Shown here: positions 53,630 to 61,657 of the stretch, piece by piece | Layout: each line of letters begins with the position of its first letter | Numbering within the stretch: the first letter of the stretch is position 1 | NCBI RefSeq assembly: GCF_030698125.1 | Contig: NZ_JAUYNV010000006.1 | Coordinates: 62,001 to 126,000, forward strand | From: Methyloversatilis sp. | GTDB lineage: Bacteria > Pseudomonadota > Gammaproteobacteria > Burkholderiales > Rhodocyclaceae | Direction: 5' to 3' | DNA length: 64,000 nt | Notes under the pieces: generated by a model | The model's input: only the letters and a program-made list of their open reading frames with translations | What the model was told of the DNA's origin: nothing | Databases searched by the model: none | Program-made: the position numbers and the translations under genes

Positions 53630-54184
53630 ATGGCTCTGAAATCCACCATCTACAAGATCAATCTGAACGTGTCCGACATGGACCGCGGCTACTACGCCGA
53701 GCATGCGCTGACCGTCGCCCGCCATCCGTCGGAGAACGATGAGCGCCTGATGGTGCGCGTGCTGGCCTTCGCGCTGTACGCGTCCGAGGATCTTCGTTTC
53801 GGGCGCGGGCTGAGCGCTGAAGACGAGGCAGATCTGTACGAAGCGGATCTGACCGGCGCCATCCGGCTGTGGCTCGACGTCGGCCTGCCGGATGAAAAGC
53901 TGGTGCGTCGCGCCGCCTCGCGCGCCGGGAAGGTGGTCGTCGTGACCTATGGCCGCACCGCGGTGCAATGGTGGGAACAGTCGAAGTCCACGCTGTCGCG
54001 GCTGAACAATCTCACCGTGCTGCGCCTGACCACAGCCGACACGCTCGCACTGGCCGGGCTGGCGCAGCGTGCGCTGAACCTGCAGTGCATCGTGAACGAA
54101 GGCCAGATCTGGCTCGGCGACGACGGCGCGATGCTGCAGCCGGTCCCGGAACGCGTATTCGGCCCGGACCCGGCAGGACGCTGA
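53630..54184 (+). CDS. YaeQ family protein
   Basis: 184-residue protein of the YaeQ family, recognised from LKSTIYKINLNVSDMDRGYY, ARHPSENDERLMVRVLAFAL and WLDVGLPDEKLVRRAASRAG. The fold is related to PD-(D/E)XK nucleases in known structures, with an acidic set (LWLDVG, DEK). Regulatory roles have been proposed. The start at 53630 is fixed by the conserved N-terminus. No operon partner. Confidence 0.94.
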   Translation: MALKSTIYKINLNVSDMDRGYYAEHALTVARHPSENDERLMVRVLAFALYASEDLRFGRGLSAEDEADLYEADLTGAIRLWLDVGLPDEKLVRRAASRAGKVVVVTYGRTAVQWWEQSKSTLSRLNNLTVLRLTTADTLALAGLAQRALNLQCIVNEGQIWLGDDGAMLQPVPERVFGPDPAGR

Positions 54185-54348
54185 CGTTTCTCCCGCGGGC
54201 TGCGCGGTCCGGCCAGTCTGAGGAGAACAAACGGTTCATCGGCGCTGTGAGCTGTCTGCTTTCGATGGGACCTCGTTCCCGTGGTGCGGCCGACAACAGG
54301 TGATCGACCGCAAGTCGCCCGTGTCGCGACACCCGAGGCCGGGACGTT

Positions 54349-54993
54349 TCAGGATGCGCCGTCCGGAACGGCTCCGGGCTTTTTCCGCGCCGTCGCTGAT
54401 TTCGTCCGGGCGCGTTGCAGGCGCATCAGGCGGCGCTGGATTTCGTCCGAATCCATCCAAAGGTCGCTGCCCTTCAGGATCTTCCCGATCTCTGCATCGG
54501 ACAGGAAAGGCTTGCAGATACGGCCCATTGCCTTTTCGAACCACTTTCCGACCGCGATCACTTCGGCCTGCTGTTCGTTGCCGCGCCCCGCGAAGCTGCC
54601 GGAGTAGATGTGGAACATGAGCTGGCAGTTGTCATGGATGACCAGTTCGTCGCCACTCAGGAAGATCAGCGCCGCCATCGAATAGGCACGCGCTTCAAGC
54701 ACGGTGATCACGTGTGCTTCGGAGGCGAGGATGTTGTTGATGATCTGCAGCCCCGTATCGAATTCTCCACCGGGCGAGTTCAGATGCAGATAGATCAGGT
54801 CGGTCTCACTTGCCGTGCGCAGTGTGTAGAACAGTTCGGTGTAGTGCTGCGGCTCTCCGATGTCGCCGCACAGATAGTAGGAGATCTGGTGGATCGGCAT
54901 CTGCCGCTCGTAGCGGATCAGGCCGTTGAACGGCACGGTTGCCTCTTCGGGATTGTCCGGTTCCGTCCCGTCCGGGATGGTTCTGTTCGGCAT
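54349..54993 (-). CDS. ClpP-like serine protease, orphan
   Basis: 214-residue ClpP-fold protein. The likely triad is Ser105 (ARAYSMAAL), His128 (LMFHIYSG) and Asp177 (GSDLWM), with the oxyanion turn SPGG (73-76), so it may be active. It is not the housekeeping ClpP: the flanks of the Ser and His are unusual (YSMAA instead of AASA, FHIYSG instead of IHQP), the family's YGLID end is missing, and no ClpX gene is adjacent. It resembles the variant ClpPs of phages and some genomes. AAGGAG precedes ATG 54993. It is divergent from the BON protein gene. Confidence 0.82.
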   Translation of the reverse strand: MPNRTIPDGTEPDNPEEATVPFNGLIRYERQMPIHQISYYLCGDIGEPQHYTELFYTLRTASETDLIYLHLNSPGGEFDTGLQIINNILASEAHVITVLEARAYSMAALIFLSGDELVIHDNCQLMFHIYSGSFAGRGNEQQAEVIAVGKWFEKAMGRICKPFLSDAEIGKILKGSDLWMDSDEIQRRLMRLQRARTKSATARKKPGAVPDGAS

Positions 54994-55166
54994 CGCGGGC
55001 TCCTTTACGGTTTCTTGCGGATTATGTGCCCATCGCCGGCTGTTCCGCCGATGCCCCGCAATGCGGACATTCCGAACAGGCGTTCCGGAATCGGTTCGCC
55101 AGCGCACAGAGCATCCGGCCCGATCGGTACACAGTCCGAGCGTCACGATTGGCTGACCTGCGCGGT

Positions 55167-55574
55167 ATGGCTGAAATGCAAGCATCTTCCCGCTGGCGGT
55201 CCGGAGTCGTGGTGCTTGCCGCCGCGCTTGCCGGTCTGGGTATCGTGCCGGCCGCCGGTTGCGGCGGGCGCGGCGACGCGACCCTCCCGGCCGCGCCGCC
55301 GCGGGTGTCCGCAGAAGTCGTCGAGGACCCGCTGGTGACCAGCGTCCGGTCGACCCTGCGCAAGGACGCGGAAGTGACGAGACAGGTCAGGATTGCGCTG
55401 CTGCAGGACGCCGGTGTCAGCCGCTTCGACATCGACGTCATCACGCTGACCGGCCGTACCAGCCTGATCGGCGTTGTTGATCACCGGCATCAGGCCGATC
55501 GTGCACTCGAACTTGCCAGCGCGGTCGACGGCGTGCGGGCGGTGCGCGACGAGCTGAGCCTCAAGCCGGATTGA
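55167..55574 (+). CDS. BON domain protein, secreted
   Basis: 135-residue exported protein. The hydrophobic N-terminus (GVVVLAAALAGLGIVPAAGC) ends in a Cys that could be lipidated, although the lipobox is weak (AAGC). One BON domain lies at about 55-130 (RSTLRKDAEVTRQVRIALLQ; ITLTGRTSLIGVVDHRHQADRA). BON domains bind phospholipid or outer-membrane components in osmotic-stress and secretion proteins. ATG 55167 is favoured; 55176 is possible. Its stop precedes the next hydrolase gene closely. Confidence 0.84.
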   Translation: MAEMQASSRWRSGVVVLAAALAGLGIVPAAGCGGRGDATLPAAPPRVSAEVVEDPLVTSVRSTLRKDAEVTRQVRIALLQDAGVSRFDIDVITLTGRTSLIGVVDHRHQADRALELASAVDGVRAVRDELSLKPD

Positions 55575-55657
55575 TGCGGCCGGGCGAAACGCAGATCAGG
55601 CACGCCGCCAGCGCGGCCCATCATTCAACGGTCAGGCATTCATCGACCCACTCGGTC

Positions 55658-56530
55658 ATGAAGCGCGGTGCCGCCGCCCTTGTCGCCGCACGGTGGGCGT
55701 TGAGCAGCGCCGCGCGGTCGCGGCTGCTGCGCGGGTTTGCCGCACCGCGACGCCCGCATCACCAGACGCCGGGAGACTTCGGCCTGACGGCCTGTCCGTT
55801 GCGCATCCCGGCCACTGGCGGCAAAACCCTGTTCGCCTGGTGGGTGCCGACGGCCACCCGCGCCGCCCTGCCATCGGCTGCGGTGCTGGTGATCCACGGC
55901 TGGGGCGTCAATGCCGCCATGATGCTGCCCGCCATGCTGCCGCTGCACGCGGCCGGCATGGCCGTGCTGCTGATCGACGCACGCTGCCACGGCGCCAGCG
56001 ACGAAGAGGATTTCATGTCGATGCCGCGCTTTGCAGAAGACATTGCCAGCGGGCTCGACTGGCTGCATCAGCGACCCGAGGTCGACGCCACGCGGCTGGC
56101 GGTGCTGGGCCATTCGGTCGGTGCCGCCGCCGCGCTGCTGTGCGCCGCCCGGCGGCGCGATGTCGCAGCCGTCGTCAGCCTGTCCGCATTCGCCCACCCG
56201 GCTGCGCTGCTGCGCCGCATGCTGACCGGCCGGCGCGTGCCGTGGATGCCGCTCGGCTGGGCGCTCACGCGCTACGTGCAGCACGTCATCGGCGCCCGTC
56301 TCGACGACATCGCACCGGCCACGACCCTGCCGGCCCTGAGCTGTCCGGTACTGCTGGTGCATGGCGTGCACGACGAGGTCGTGCCCTATGCCGATGCGCT
56401 GAGGCTGCAGGCGGCCAGCGGTGGCCGGGCGGAGCTGCTGCCGGTGGCCGCCGGTCATGACCTCAGCGATGCGGTAGGCTCTTGCGCCGGCCGCATCGTG
56501 GGTTTCCTCACCCGTACCCTTCATGTCTGA
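55658..56530 (+). CDS. Alpha/beta hydrolase
   Basis: 290-residue alpha/beta hydrolase with oxyanion segment IHGWGVNAAMM, strand AVLLIDARCHGAS, nucleophile elbow LGHSVGAAAAL, acid strand LLVHGVHDEVVP and catalytic His in AAGHDLSD. This is compatible with a Ser-Asp-His triad and esterase or lipase activity. The start is uncertain: a TGATG overlap at 55574 would extend it, but the extra 28 residues have codon use unlike the rest, so 55658 is preferred. It overlaps the downstream AsmA gene by 8 nt. Confidence 0.8.
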   Translation: MKRGAAALVAARWALSSAARSRLLRGFAAPRRPHHQTPGDFGLTACPLRIPATGGKTLFAWWVPTATRAALPSAAVLVIHGWGVNAAMMLPAMLPLHAAGMAVLLIDARCHGASDEEDFMSMPRFAEDIASGLDWLHQRPEVDATRLAVLGHSVGAAAALLCAARRRDVAAVVSLSAFAHPAALLRRMLTGRRVPWMPLGWALTRYVQHVIGARLDDIAPATTLPALSCPVLLVHGVHDEVVPYADALRLQAASGGRAELLPVAAGHDLSDAVGSCAGRIVGFLTRTLHV

Positions 56531-58496
56531 TTCATCAAGCCGTCCCTGGCGCCGACCGCGCGTCGTCGCCCTCACCCTGTTGCTCCTGCTGCTCACCGGC
56601 ATCGCAATCGGCGAGTTGCGCGGCTGGCCTTTCCTTGCGTCGCCACTGCAGAACCTGCTGTCCGGACAGCTGGAGCGGCGCGTGCGGTTCATCGACGACG
56701 CGCCGGGCACATTCGCCGTGCGTTTCATCGGCGGCGTGCGCCTGCACAGCGCGCGGCTCGACATCGCGAGCACGTCCTGGAGCACCGCGCCGCACCTGCT
56801 GGACGGCCGTGATGTCGCTCTGCGGCTGCGTTACATCGATCTGTGGCGTGCCTGGCGCGGGCAGCCGCTGCGCATCGAAAGCCTGCAGGCGGGTTCGCTC
56901 GACGCCCACCTCGAACGACTGGCTGACGGGCGCGCGTCCTGGCAGTTCGCCGCCGACAGCTCACCCGATGAAGCGACCGAATGGCCGCGCTTCGGCGAGT
57001 TCCGGATCAATGACGGTCTGTTGCGCTACAGCGACCTGCGGCACGACGTCACGCTCGAAGCGCGAATTTCAGTCGCTGGCGAGCAGGCGGACAGCGTCCT
57101 GAAGGTCGATCTGACCGGTGCCTACCGCGACCAGCCGGTACAGGTCACGCTGCGCGCCAGCGGTACCCGACCGGAGAGCGCGTCCGAAGCGCAGACCACG
57201 GCAGTCGCCTTGACAGTCAGCGGTTCGATCGGCCGCGCCACACTGGACTTCACCGGCAGTGCCCGCGGCGTACAGGATTTCGCCGGGCTGACCGGCCGAT
57301 TCAAGCTTGCCGGGCCGTCGCTGGCGGCGATCGGCGACCCGATCGGCGTCACGTTGCCGGGTACGCCGCCGTTTCGTGCCACCGGCACACTGACCAGGTC
57401 CGGCGGCGAGTGGCGGGTCGCCATCGATGACGCCACGGTGGGGTCGAGCCGGCTGAAGGGCGACTTCCTGTATCGCGCGGGCGCCGACCGGCCGTTGCTG
57501 AGCGGCCGGCTGGGCGGTGCGCGCCTGCTGCTGGCCGATCTCGGCCCGGCGCTCGGCGGTGCCAGGCCTGCCCCGCGCGAAGGCAAGGTGCTGCCCGGTG
57601 GCGCCTTCGATCTGGCCGCGCTGCGCGCCATGGATGCCGACATCGCCATCGACATCGCCGAAGTCGATCTGGGCACACCGCTGCTGGGCGCCCTGCAGCC
57701 ACTGCGCGCGCAGCTCGGGCTGGCTGCCGGCGTTCTGTCGATCAGCGAACTCGAGGCACGCACCGCCGAGGGCTGGCTCAAGGGTGATATCGGACTCGAT
57801 GGCCGGGGCGACCTCGCGCTGTGGTCGGCGGATCTGCGCTGGGGCGATGTCCGGCTCGAAAAGTGGCTGCGCCAGGCGCGCACCGACGCACCGCCATATG
57901 TTGCCGGCCGTCTCGGCGGGCGCGCCACGGTGACCGGTCAGGGGCGGTCGACGGCGGACATCCTCGCCAGCCTGAAAGGCCGGGTGCGGGCGCAATTGCG
58001 CGACGGCCGCATGTCGCATCTGGTGGTGGAAGCGGCCGGGCTGGATCTGGCCGAAGCGCTTGGCCTGCTGGTCAGCGGCGACAGCACGCTGCCGCTGGAC
58101 TGCGCGGTGGCGGACATTCAGGCCGAAGCAGGCGTGCTGCGCCCGCAGGTCATGGTGCTCGACACCGAAGATTCGACCGTATCGGTCAGCGGTTCACTGT
58201 CGCTTGCGGCCGAGACGCTGGACCTGACCGCCATCGCCTTGCCGAAGGATTTCAGTCCGCTGACCCTGCGTTCGCCGCTGCGGGTGCAGGGCAGTCTGGC
58301 CGACCCGCAAGTGTCGCTGGAGAAGGCACCGATCGGCATGAAGGTGGCGGGTGCTGCGTTGCTGGCGCTGCTCAATCCGCTGGCGGCGCTGCTGCCGCTG
58401 GTCGATACCGGCAGCAGCGATGAAGCGGAGCGCCTCGCCGCCGGCTGCGCGGCGCTGGCCCGGCGAGGTGCAACGAAGCGCGCGCCGGAAAAGTGA
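56523..58496 (+). CDS. AsmA family envelope protein, second copy
   Basis: 657-residue protein with a single N-terminal membrane helix (VVALTLLLLLLTGIAIGE) and a long beta-rich periplasmic body. The AsmA C-terminal domain shows up as GQGRSTADILASLKGRVRAQ followed by LVVEAAGLDLAEALGLLVSGD, with a hydrophobic C-terminal segment (AALLALLNPLAALLPLVDTG). It is distinct from the AsmA protein at 12.2-14.5 kb. The ATG overlaps the preceding hydrolase stop by 8 nt. An envelope lipid-transport role is likely by family; the partner is unknown. Confidence 0.85.
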   Translation: MSDSSSRPWRRPRVVALTLLLLLLTGIAIGELRGWPFLASPLQNLLSGQLERRVRFIDDAPGTFAVRFIGGVRLHSARLDIASTSWSTAPHLLDGRDVALRLRYIDLWRAWRGQPLRIESLQAGSLDAHLERLADGRASWQFAADSSPDEATEWPRFGEFRINDGLLRYSDLRHDVTLEARISVAGEQADSVLKVDLTGAYRDQPVQVTLRASGTRPESASEAQTTAVALTVSGSIGRATLDFTGSARGVQDFAGLTGRFKLAGPSLAAIGDPIGVTLPGTPPFRATGTLTRSGGEWRVAIDDATVGSSRLKGDFLYRAGADRPLLSGRLGGARLLLADLGPALGGARPAPREGKVLPGGAFDLAALRAMDADIAIDIAEVDLGTPLLGALQPLRAQLGLAAGVLSISELEARTAEGWLKGDIGLDGRGDLALWSADLRWGDVRLEKWLRQARTDAPPYVAGRLGGRATVTGQGRSTADILASLKGRVRAQLRDGRMSHLVVEAAGLDLAEALGLLVSGDSTLPLDCAVADIQAEAGVLRPQVMVLDTEDSTVSVSGSLSLAAETLDLTAIALPKDFSPLTLRSPLRVQGSLADPQVSLEKAPIGMKVAGAALLALLNPLAALLPLVDTGSSDEAERLAAGCAALARRGATKRAPEK

Positions 58497-58500
58497 AAAA

Positions 58501-58536
58501 CATCCTTAGGCCATCCATATGGATGGTGTTAGGATG
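58501..58536. promoter_or_regulatory. Palindromic operator of the ribbon-helix-helix regulator
   Basis: CCATCCATATGGATGG at 58511-58526 is a perfect 16-nt palindrome. It is flanked symmetrically by CATCCTTA (58501-58508) and TTAGGATG (58529-58536), giving four CATCC/GGATG half-sites about one point. The right half-site AGGATGG is also the ribosome-binding site of the regulator gene, so binding would block its own translation and transcription start region. Confidence 0.6.
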
Positions 58537-58542
58537 GTTTGC

Positions 58543-58968
58543 ATGAATACAGACCGTTCACTTCCCGCCGTCAAGGTGAAGCCTGCCGAGTCCGAGAAGA
58601 TCACCATCAATCTCGGTTTTGTCGATCTCGGCCAGATCGATCTGCTGGTCGCCGAGGGGTTCTACGGCAACCGCAGCGACTTCATCCGTACCGCCATCCG
58701 CAATCACCTCGCCAGCCACGCCGACGCAGTGAAGCATGTCGTGACGCGCCGCATGTTCGTGCTGGGCCTGCAGCACTTCAGTGCTGCCGACCTGCAGGCC
58801 GTGTGCGACGGCGGCGAAACGCTGCAGATACGCGTACTGGGCCTGGTCACGCTGGCCGACGACGTCACCCCTGAACTGGCGCGCGCCGCCATCGCGTCGA
58901 TCGATGTGCTGGGTGCGCTGCACGCGAGCCCCGCGGTGAAGGCCGCACTGGCCGATCGCGCGCCCTGA
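58543..58968 (+). CDS. CopG-type ribbon-helix-helix regulator
   Basis: 141-residue protein. The N-terminal ribbon-helix-helix is TINLGFVDLGQIDLLVAEGF followed by YGNRSDFIRTAIRNHLASH (about 22-60). A C-terminal domain of about 80 residues (RRMFVLGLQHFSAADLQAV; LQIRVLGLVTLADDVTPELA) may sense a ligand or mediate oligomerisation. The ATG at 58543 is preceded by AGGATGG inside the palindromic operator, suggesting autoregulation. The PHB-depolymerase-like esterase gene follows 36 nt later and is the probable target. Confidence 0.84.
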   Translation: MNTDRSLPAVKVKPAESEKITINLGFVDLGQIDLLVAEGFYGNRSDFIRTAIRNHLASHADAVKHVVTRRMFVLGLQHFSAADLQAVCDGGETLQIRVLGLVTLADDVTPELARAAIASIDVLGALHASPAVKAALADRAP

Positions 58969-59004
58969 GCCCCGACGACACCCGCTTCCATGAATGAGGT
59001 TCCC

Positions 59005-60138
59005 ATGAACACCCAGTTCCAGCTTCTGATGCGCGACGCCACCCGGCTCACGCAAGCCGGGCGGCTGAACGAAGCCACCGAAGCCATCCAGCGCGCGCTC
59101 GAAGGGATGGCCGCGGCGGCCGGCATGCCTTCGCAGACCTTCGAGGGCGAAGCTTTCGAAGTGAAGGAGATGCCGTCCGGCCTGATAGGCACCGATCAGC
59201 CGACGCTGCGGCCGGATGCGTCGGCTCCGCAGGCCGGCCGTTTCACCGACGAACGCTTCATGCATGGCGGTGTGACGCGCCAGTACAAGCTGTACCAGCC
59301 GGCCGGACGCACCGGCGAGGCGCTGCCGCTGGTGGTGATGCTGCACGGCTGCACGCAGAACCCGGACGACTTCGCAGCGGGCACCGGCATGAACGCACTG
59401 GCCGACGAACTCGGTTTCGTCGTGCTCTACCCGGCGCAATCGCAGGCCGCCAATCCGCAGGGCTGCTGGAATTGGTTCGAGCACGGCCACCAGAAGCGAG
59501 GCAGCGGCGAGCCCGCGGCCCTGGCCGCGCTGACGCTGTCGGTGATGCAGGCGCATGGCATCGACGCCCGGCGCGTGTACGTTGCCGGGTTGTCGGCAGG
59601 CGGGGCGATGGCCGACATCGTTGCCAACGCGTACCCGGACATTTTTGCGGCAGCGGGCGTGCATTCGGGTTTGCCGTGCGGCGCGGCCGGCAGTGTTGCC
59701 GAGGCGTTCGCGGCGATGTCGGGTGGTTCGCCGGATGCCTCGCCGCTGAAGGGTGTGATGAAGAAGCGGCGCGGCGCAGCGCAGCCGGAAGTGCGCGCGG
59801 TGCCGACCATTGTTTTTCACGGCGATCGCGACCACACGGTACATCCGCGCAATGGCGAACAGGTGATTGCCGCCGCGCTCGGCCGCGTTGCAGGTCAGCC
59901 GGAAAGGCGCCGCACGCACACGCAGCAGGGCGTATCGGAAAAGGGGCGCCACTACACGCGCATCGTGCATGACGATCACGACGGGGCGGCGCTCGCCGAG
60001 CACTGGGTGGTGCACGGCGCGGGTCACGCGTGGTCAGGGGGAAAGGCGGCCGGGTCCTATACGGATGCCGGCGGCCCGGACGCCACGCGCGAAATGCTGC
60101 GCTTCTTTCTTGCGCAGGTTCGCACGCCGGACGCCTGA
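59005..60138 (+). CDS. PHB depolymerase-family esterase
   Basis: 377-residue protein with an alpha/beta-hydrolase PHB-depolymerase (LpqC-like, type 1) domain at about 85-375: oxyanion VMLHGCTQNPDDFA, nucleophile GLSAGGAMADIVA, acid HGDRDHTVHP and catalytic His GAGHAWSGG. The N-terminal 80 residues are Gln/Ala-rich and there is no signal peptide, so it probably acts inside the cell on polyhydroxyalkanoate or an ester. ATG 59005 follows GAGG. It is co-oriented with the ribbon-helix-helix regulator upstream. A hairpin overlaps the stop codon. Confidence 0.86.
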   Translation: MNTQFQLLMRDATRLTQAGRLNEATEAIQRALEGMAAAAGMPSQTFEGEAFEVKEMPSGLIGTDQPTLRPDASAPQAGRFTDERFMHGGVTRQYKLYQPAGRTGEALPLVVMLHGCTQNPDDFAAGTGMNALADELGFVVLYPAQSQAANPQGCWNWFEHGHQKRGSGEPAALAALTLSVMQAHGIDARRVYVAGLSAGGAMADIVANAYPDIFAAAGVHSGLPCGAAGSVAEAFAAMSGGSPDASPLKGVMKKRRGAAQPEVRAVPTIVFHGDRDHTVHPRNGEQVIAAALGRVAGQPERRRTHTQQGVSEKGRHYTRIVHDDHDGAALAEHWVVHGAGHAWSGGKAAGSYTDAGGPDATREMLRFFLAQVRTPDA

Positions 60139-60155
60139 ATGTTTCAGGCGTCCGG
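60127..60155. terminator. Hairpin overlapping the depolymerase stop codon
   Basis: Perfect 13-bp inverted repeat CCGGACGCCTGAA (60127-60139) and its complement (60143-60155) around a 3-nt loop. The depolymerase TGA stop lies in the left arm. No U-tract follows. It may end both this gene and the small gene on the other strand. Confidence 0.5.
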
Positions 60156-60160
60156 GCGGG

Positions 60161-60235
60161 TCAGCGGAAGCCGAAGAAGGACAGGACGGCGAGAACGATG
60201 ACGACGGCGCCGACGATATAGACAATGCTGTTCAT
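60161..60235 (-). CDS. 24-residue single-helix membrane protein
   Basis: MNSIVYIVGAVVIVLAVLSF followed by FGFR: one hydrophobic helix almost from end to end. The stop TGA is at 60161-60163. It resembles the very small single-span membrane proteins scattered in betaproteobacteria. The ribosome-binding site is weak. Function unknown; too short for a confident family call. Confidence 0.55.
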   Translation of the reverse strand: MNSIVYIVGAVVIVLAVLSFFGFR

Positions 60236-60376
60236 GTAGGAAGTCCGTGTACGGGTTGAGTCGGATTGACAAGACGTGCAGGCGTGTCGCCGGCAAGCCG
60301 ACACTGACCCTAGCGCGTTGCCGCCGGGCTGACCGTCTGCCAGCGCACAAATCTCCCGTGCGTCGTGGCGGCGCTG

Positions 60377-60976
60377 TCAGTTGCCGGGCGCGAACGCGTT
60401 TGTCGCAGAGCCAGTCTCGGGCAGCACGTAGATCACCGCTGGCTTCAGCGATTGCGGACCGGGCCGGATGTGGCGGTCATAGAAGGCCCCAGGCACATTG
60501 ATGCAGCCGTAGGAGATCCGGTTGTCGTCCGGCGTTGCCGTCGCGAGGCGCTCCAGACGTCGTTCCGCGGGCTTTCCGGTACGGACGCGGTGCAGCGACA
60601 CCGCATTGTCGTAATCGACCCAGGTTACGTCCTCGCCCTTCAGATTCGTCCCCTGTTCCGAAACGAAGCGACCGGCGGGCGTGGTGCGTTCCTCCGGTCT
60701 GATCTGGCCCATCGGCCGGTTGCCGATGCCCGGGACCGAGTGGTCGCCGATGGCCGCGCCCAATAGCACCGCAGTCGTGCCGAGCAGGCGTCCGTCCGCG
60801 TCGAACGCGAACAGGCGCGCCTGCTTCTTGTCGATGACATGGAACGGCGCGCCAGCGTTGTCCTGCGATTCCTTGATCCCGAGGACGGTGCGGCGCACTT
60901 CGGGCGACGCCGCCGCGAGCGCCGGGTCGGTGCCCGGTCCGGCTGCGCCCGCCAGCCCGGGCGGTCCCGACAGCAT
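60377..60976 (-). CDS. L,D-transpeptidase (YkuD-like)
   Basis: 199-residue YkuD-fold protein whose C-terminal catalytic motif (HRVRTG ... DDNRISYGCINVPGAFYD) has the catalytic Cys in SYGCIN and the conserved His/Arg. It would form 3-3 peptidoglycan crosslinks or attach proteins in the periplasm. The ATG at 60976 cuts a hydrophobic segment: upstream in frame CVALVALA continues as a signal-like stretch, but no ATG, GTG or TTG is available there, so the true start may be a rare codon. It has no immediate operon partner. Confidence 0.78.
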   Translation of the reverse strand: MLSGPPGLAGAAGPGTDPALAAASPEVRRTVLGIKESQDNAGAPFHVIDKKQARLFAFDADGRLLGTTAVLLGAAIGDHSVPGIGNRPMGQIRPEERTTPAGRFVSEQGTNLKGEDVTWVDYDNAVSLHRVRTGKPAERRLERLATATPDDNRISYGCINVPGAFYDRHIRPGPQSLKPAVIYVLPETGSATNAFAPGN

Positions 60977-61086
60977 GGCCAGTGCGACGAGTGCGACACA
61001 GTGGGCGGCGCAGTGCCGGGCGCCGCCTTGAAACCGTCGCCATGCCGCCCCCCGGGTGGCAGGTGCGTGCCGCGTGTCAGGCGCTT

Positions 61087-61512
61087 TCAGTTGCGGTCTG
61101 CTCGCGCGGCACGCGGGCTGGTGGTGCTGTCGCCTGCTCCGGTCGCACCTTCATCCGACAGCCTGCGGGCTTCAGCCGCCGAGTCGGTCGAGGCGGCATT
61201 CGATGAATTCATGCGCAGCCGTTCGTCGGCGCTGGTGTTGTTCATCCGTTCCTGCGCGGCGGAACCCGGCTGTGCCGCGCTGCCCCGGACGGCGTCCGGA
61301 GAGGTCGTGAGCGGCTTCTGCGTGCTTTCGATCGCAGGGTGTGCAGGGGGTGCCGGTGTCTGCGTGGTCGCCGGGTCAGCGATCAGCGGGCTGCTGACCG
61401 TGCCGCTTGAACCCGCTGCCTTCGCCGGGTCGGACGGGGAGGACTGGGCCAGCGCATAGCCGGACAGCGCAAGCGCGGTAGCGCCTGCAAAGAGCATGTT
61501 CGATATTTTCAC
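61087..61512 (-). CDS. Secreted Ala/Ser/Thr-rich protein of unknown function
   Basis: 141 residues with a signal peptide (MLFAGATALALSGYALAQ). The rest is low-complexity, rich in Ser, Ala, Thr, Pro and Asn, with an acidic/basic C-terminus and no domain. GTG 61512 gives the signal peptide and has a CGAGG site upstream. Such proteins are often periplasmic or surface-associated; nothing more can be said. It is not clearly linked to neighbours. Confidence 0.62.
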   Translation of the reverse strand: MKISNMLFAGATALALSGYALAQSSPSDPAKAAGSSGTVSSPLIADPATTQTPAPPAHPAIESTQKPLTTSPDAVRGSAAQPGSAAQERMNNTSADERLRMNSSNAASTDSAAEARRLSDEGATGAGDSTTSPRAARADRN

Positions 61513-61657
61513 GGGATGTACCTCGGGTAGGGTGGGCCGGCTGGCCGGATTGGCGCAGCCGGATGACCCAACATAGGCGTCCCGTCAGTCCTGTTCCGTG
61601 CGACAGCGAACCAATCACGCCGACCTGATCGGGCGCGCGAACCCGCCCGTGGCCGCG

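Noticed and set aside
55574-55657. N-terminal extension of the alpha/beta hydrolase to the TGATG overlap
   Set aside because: The 28 codons include several rare ones and look non-coding; kept as an alternative start only.
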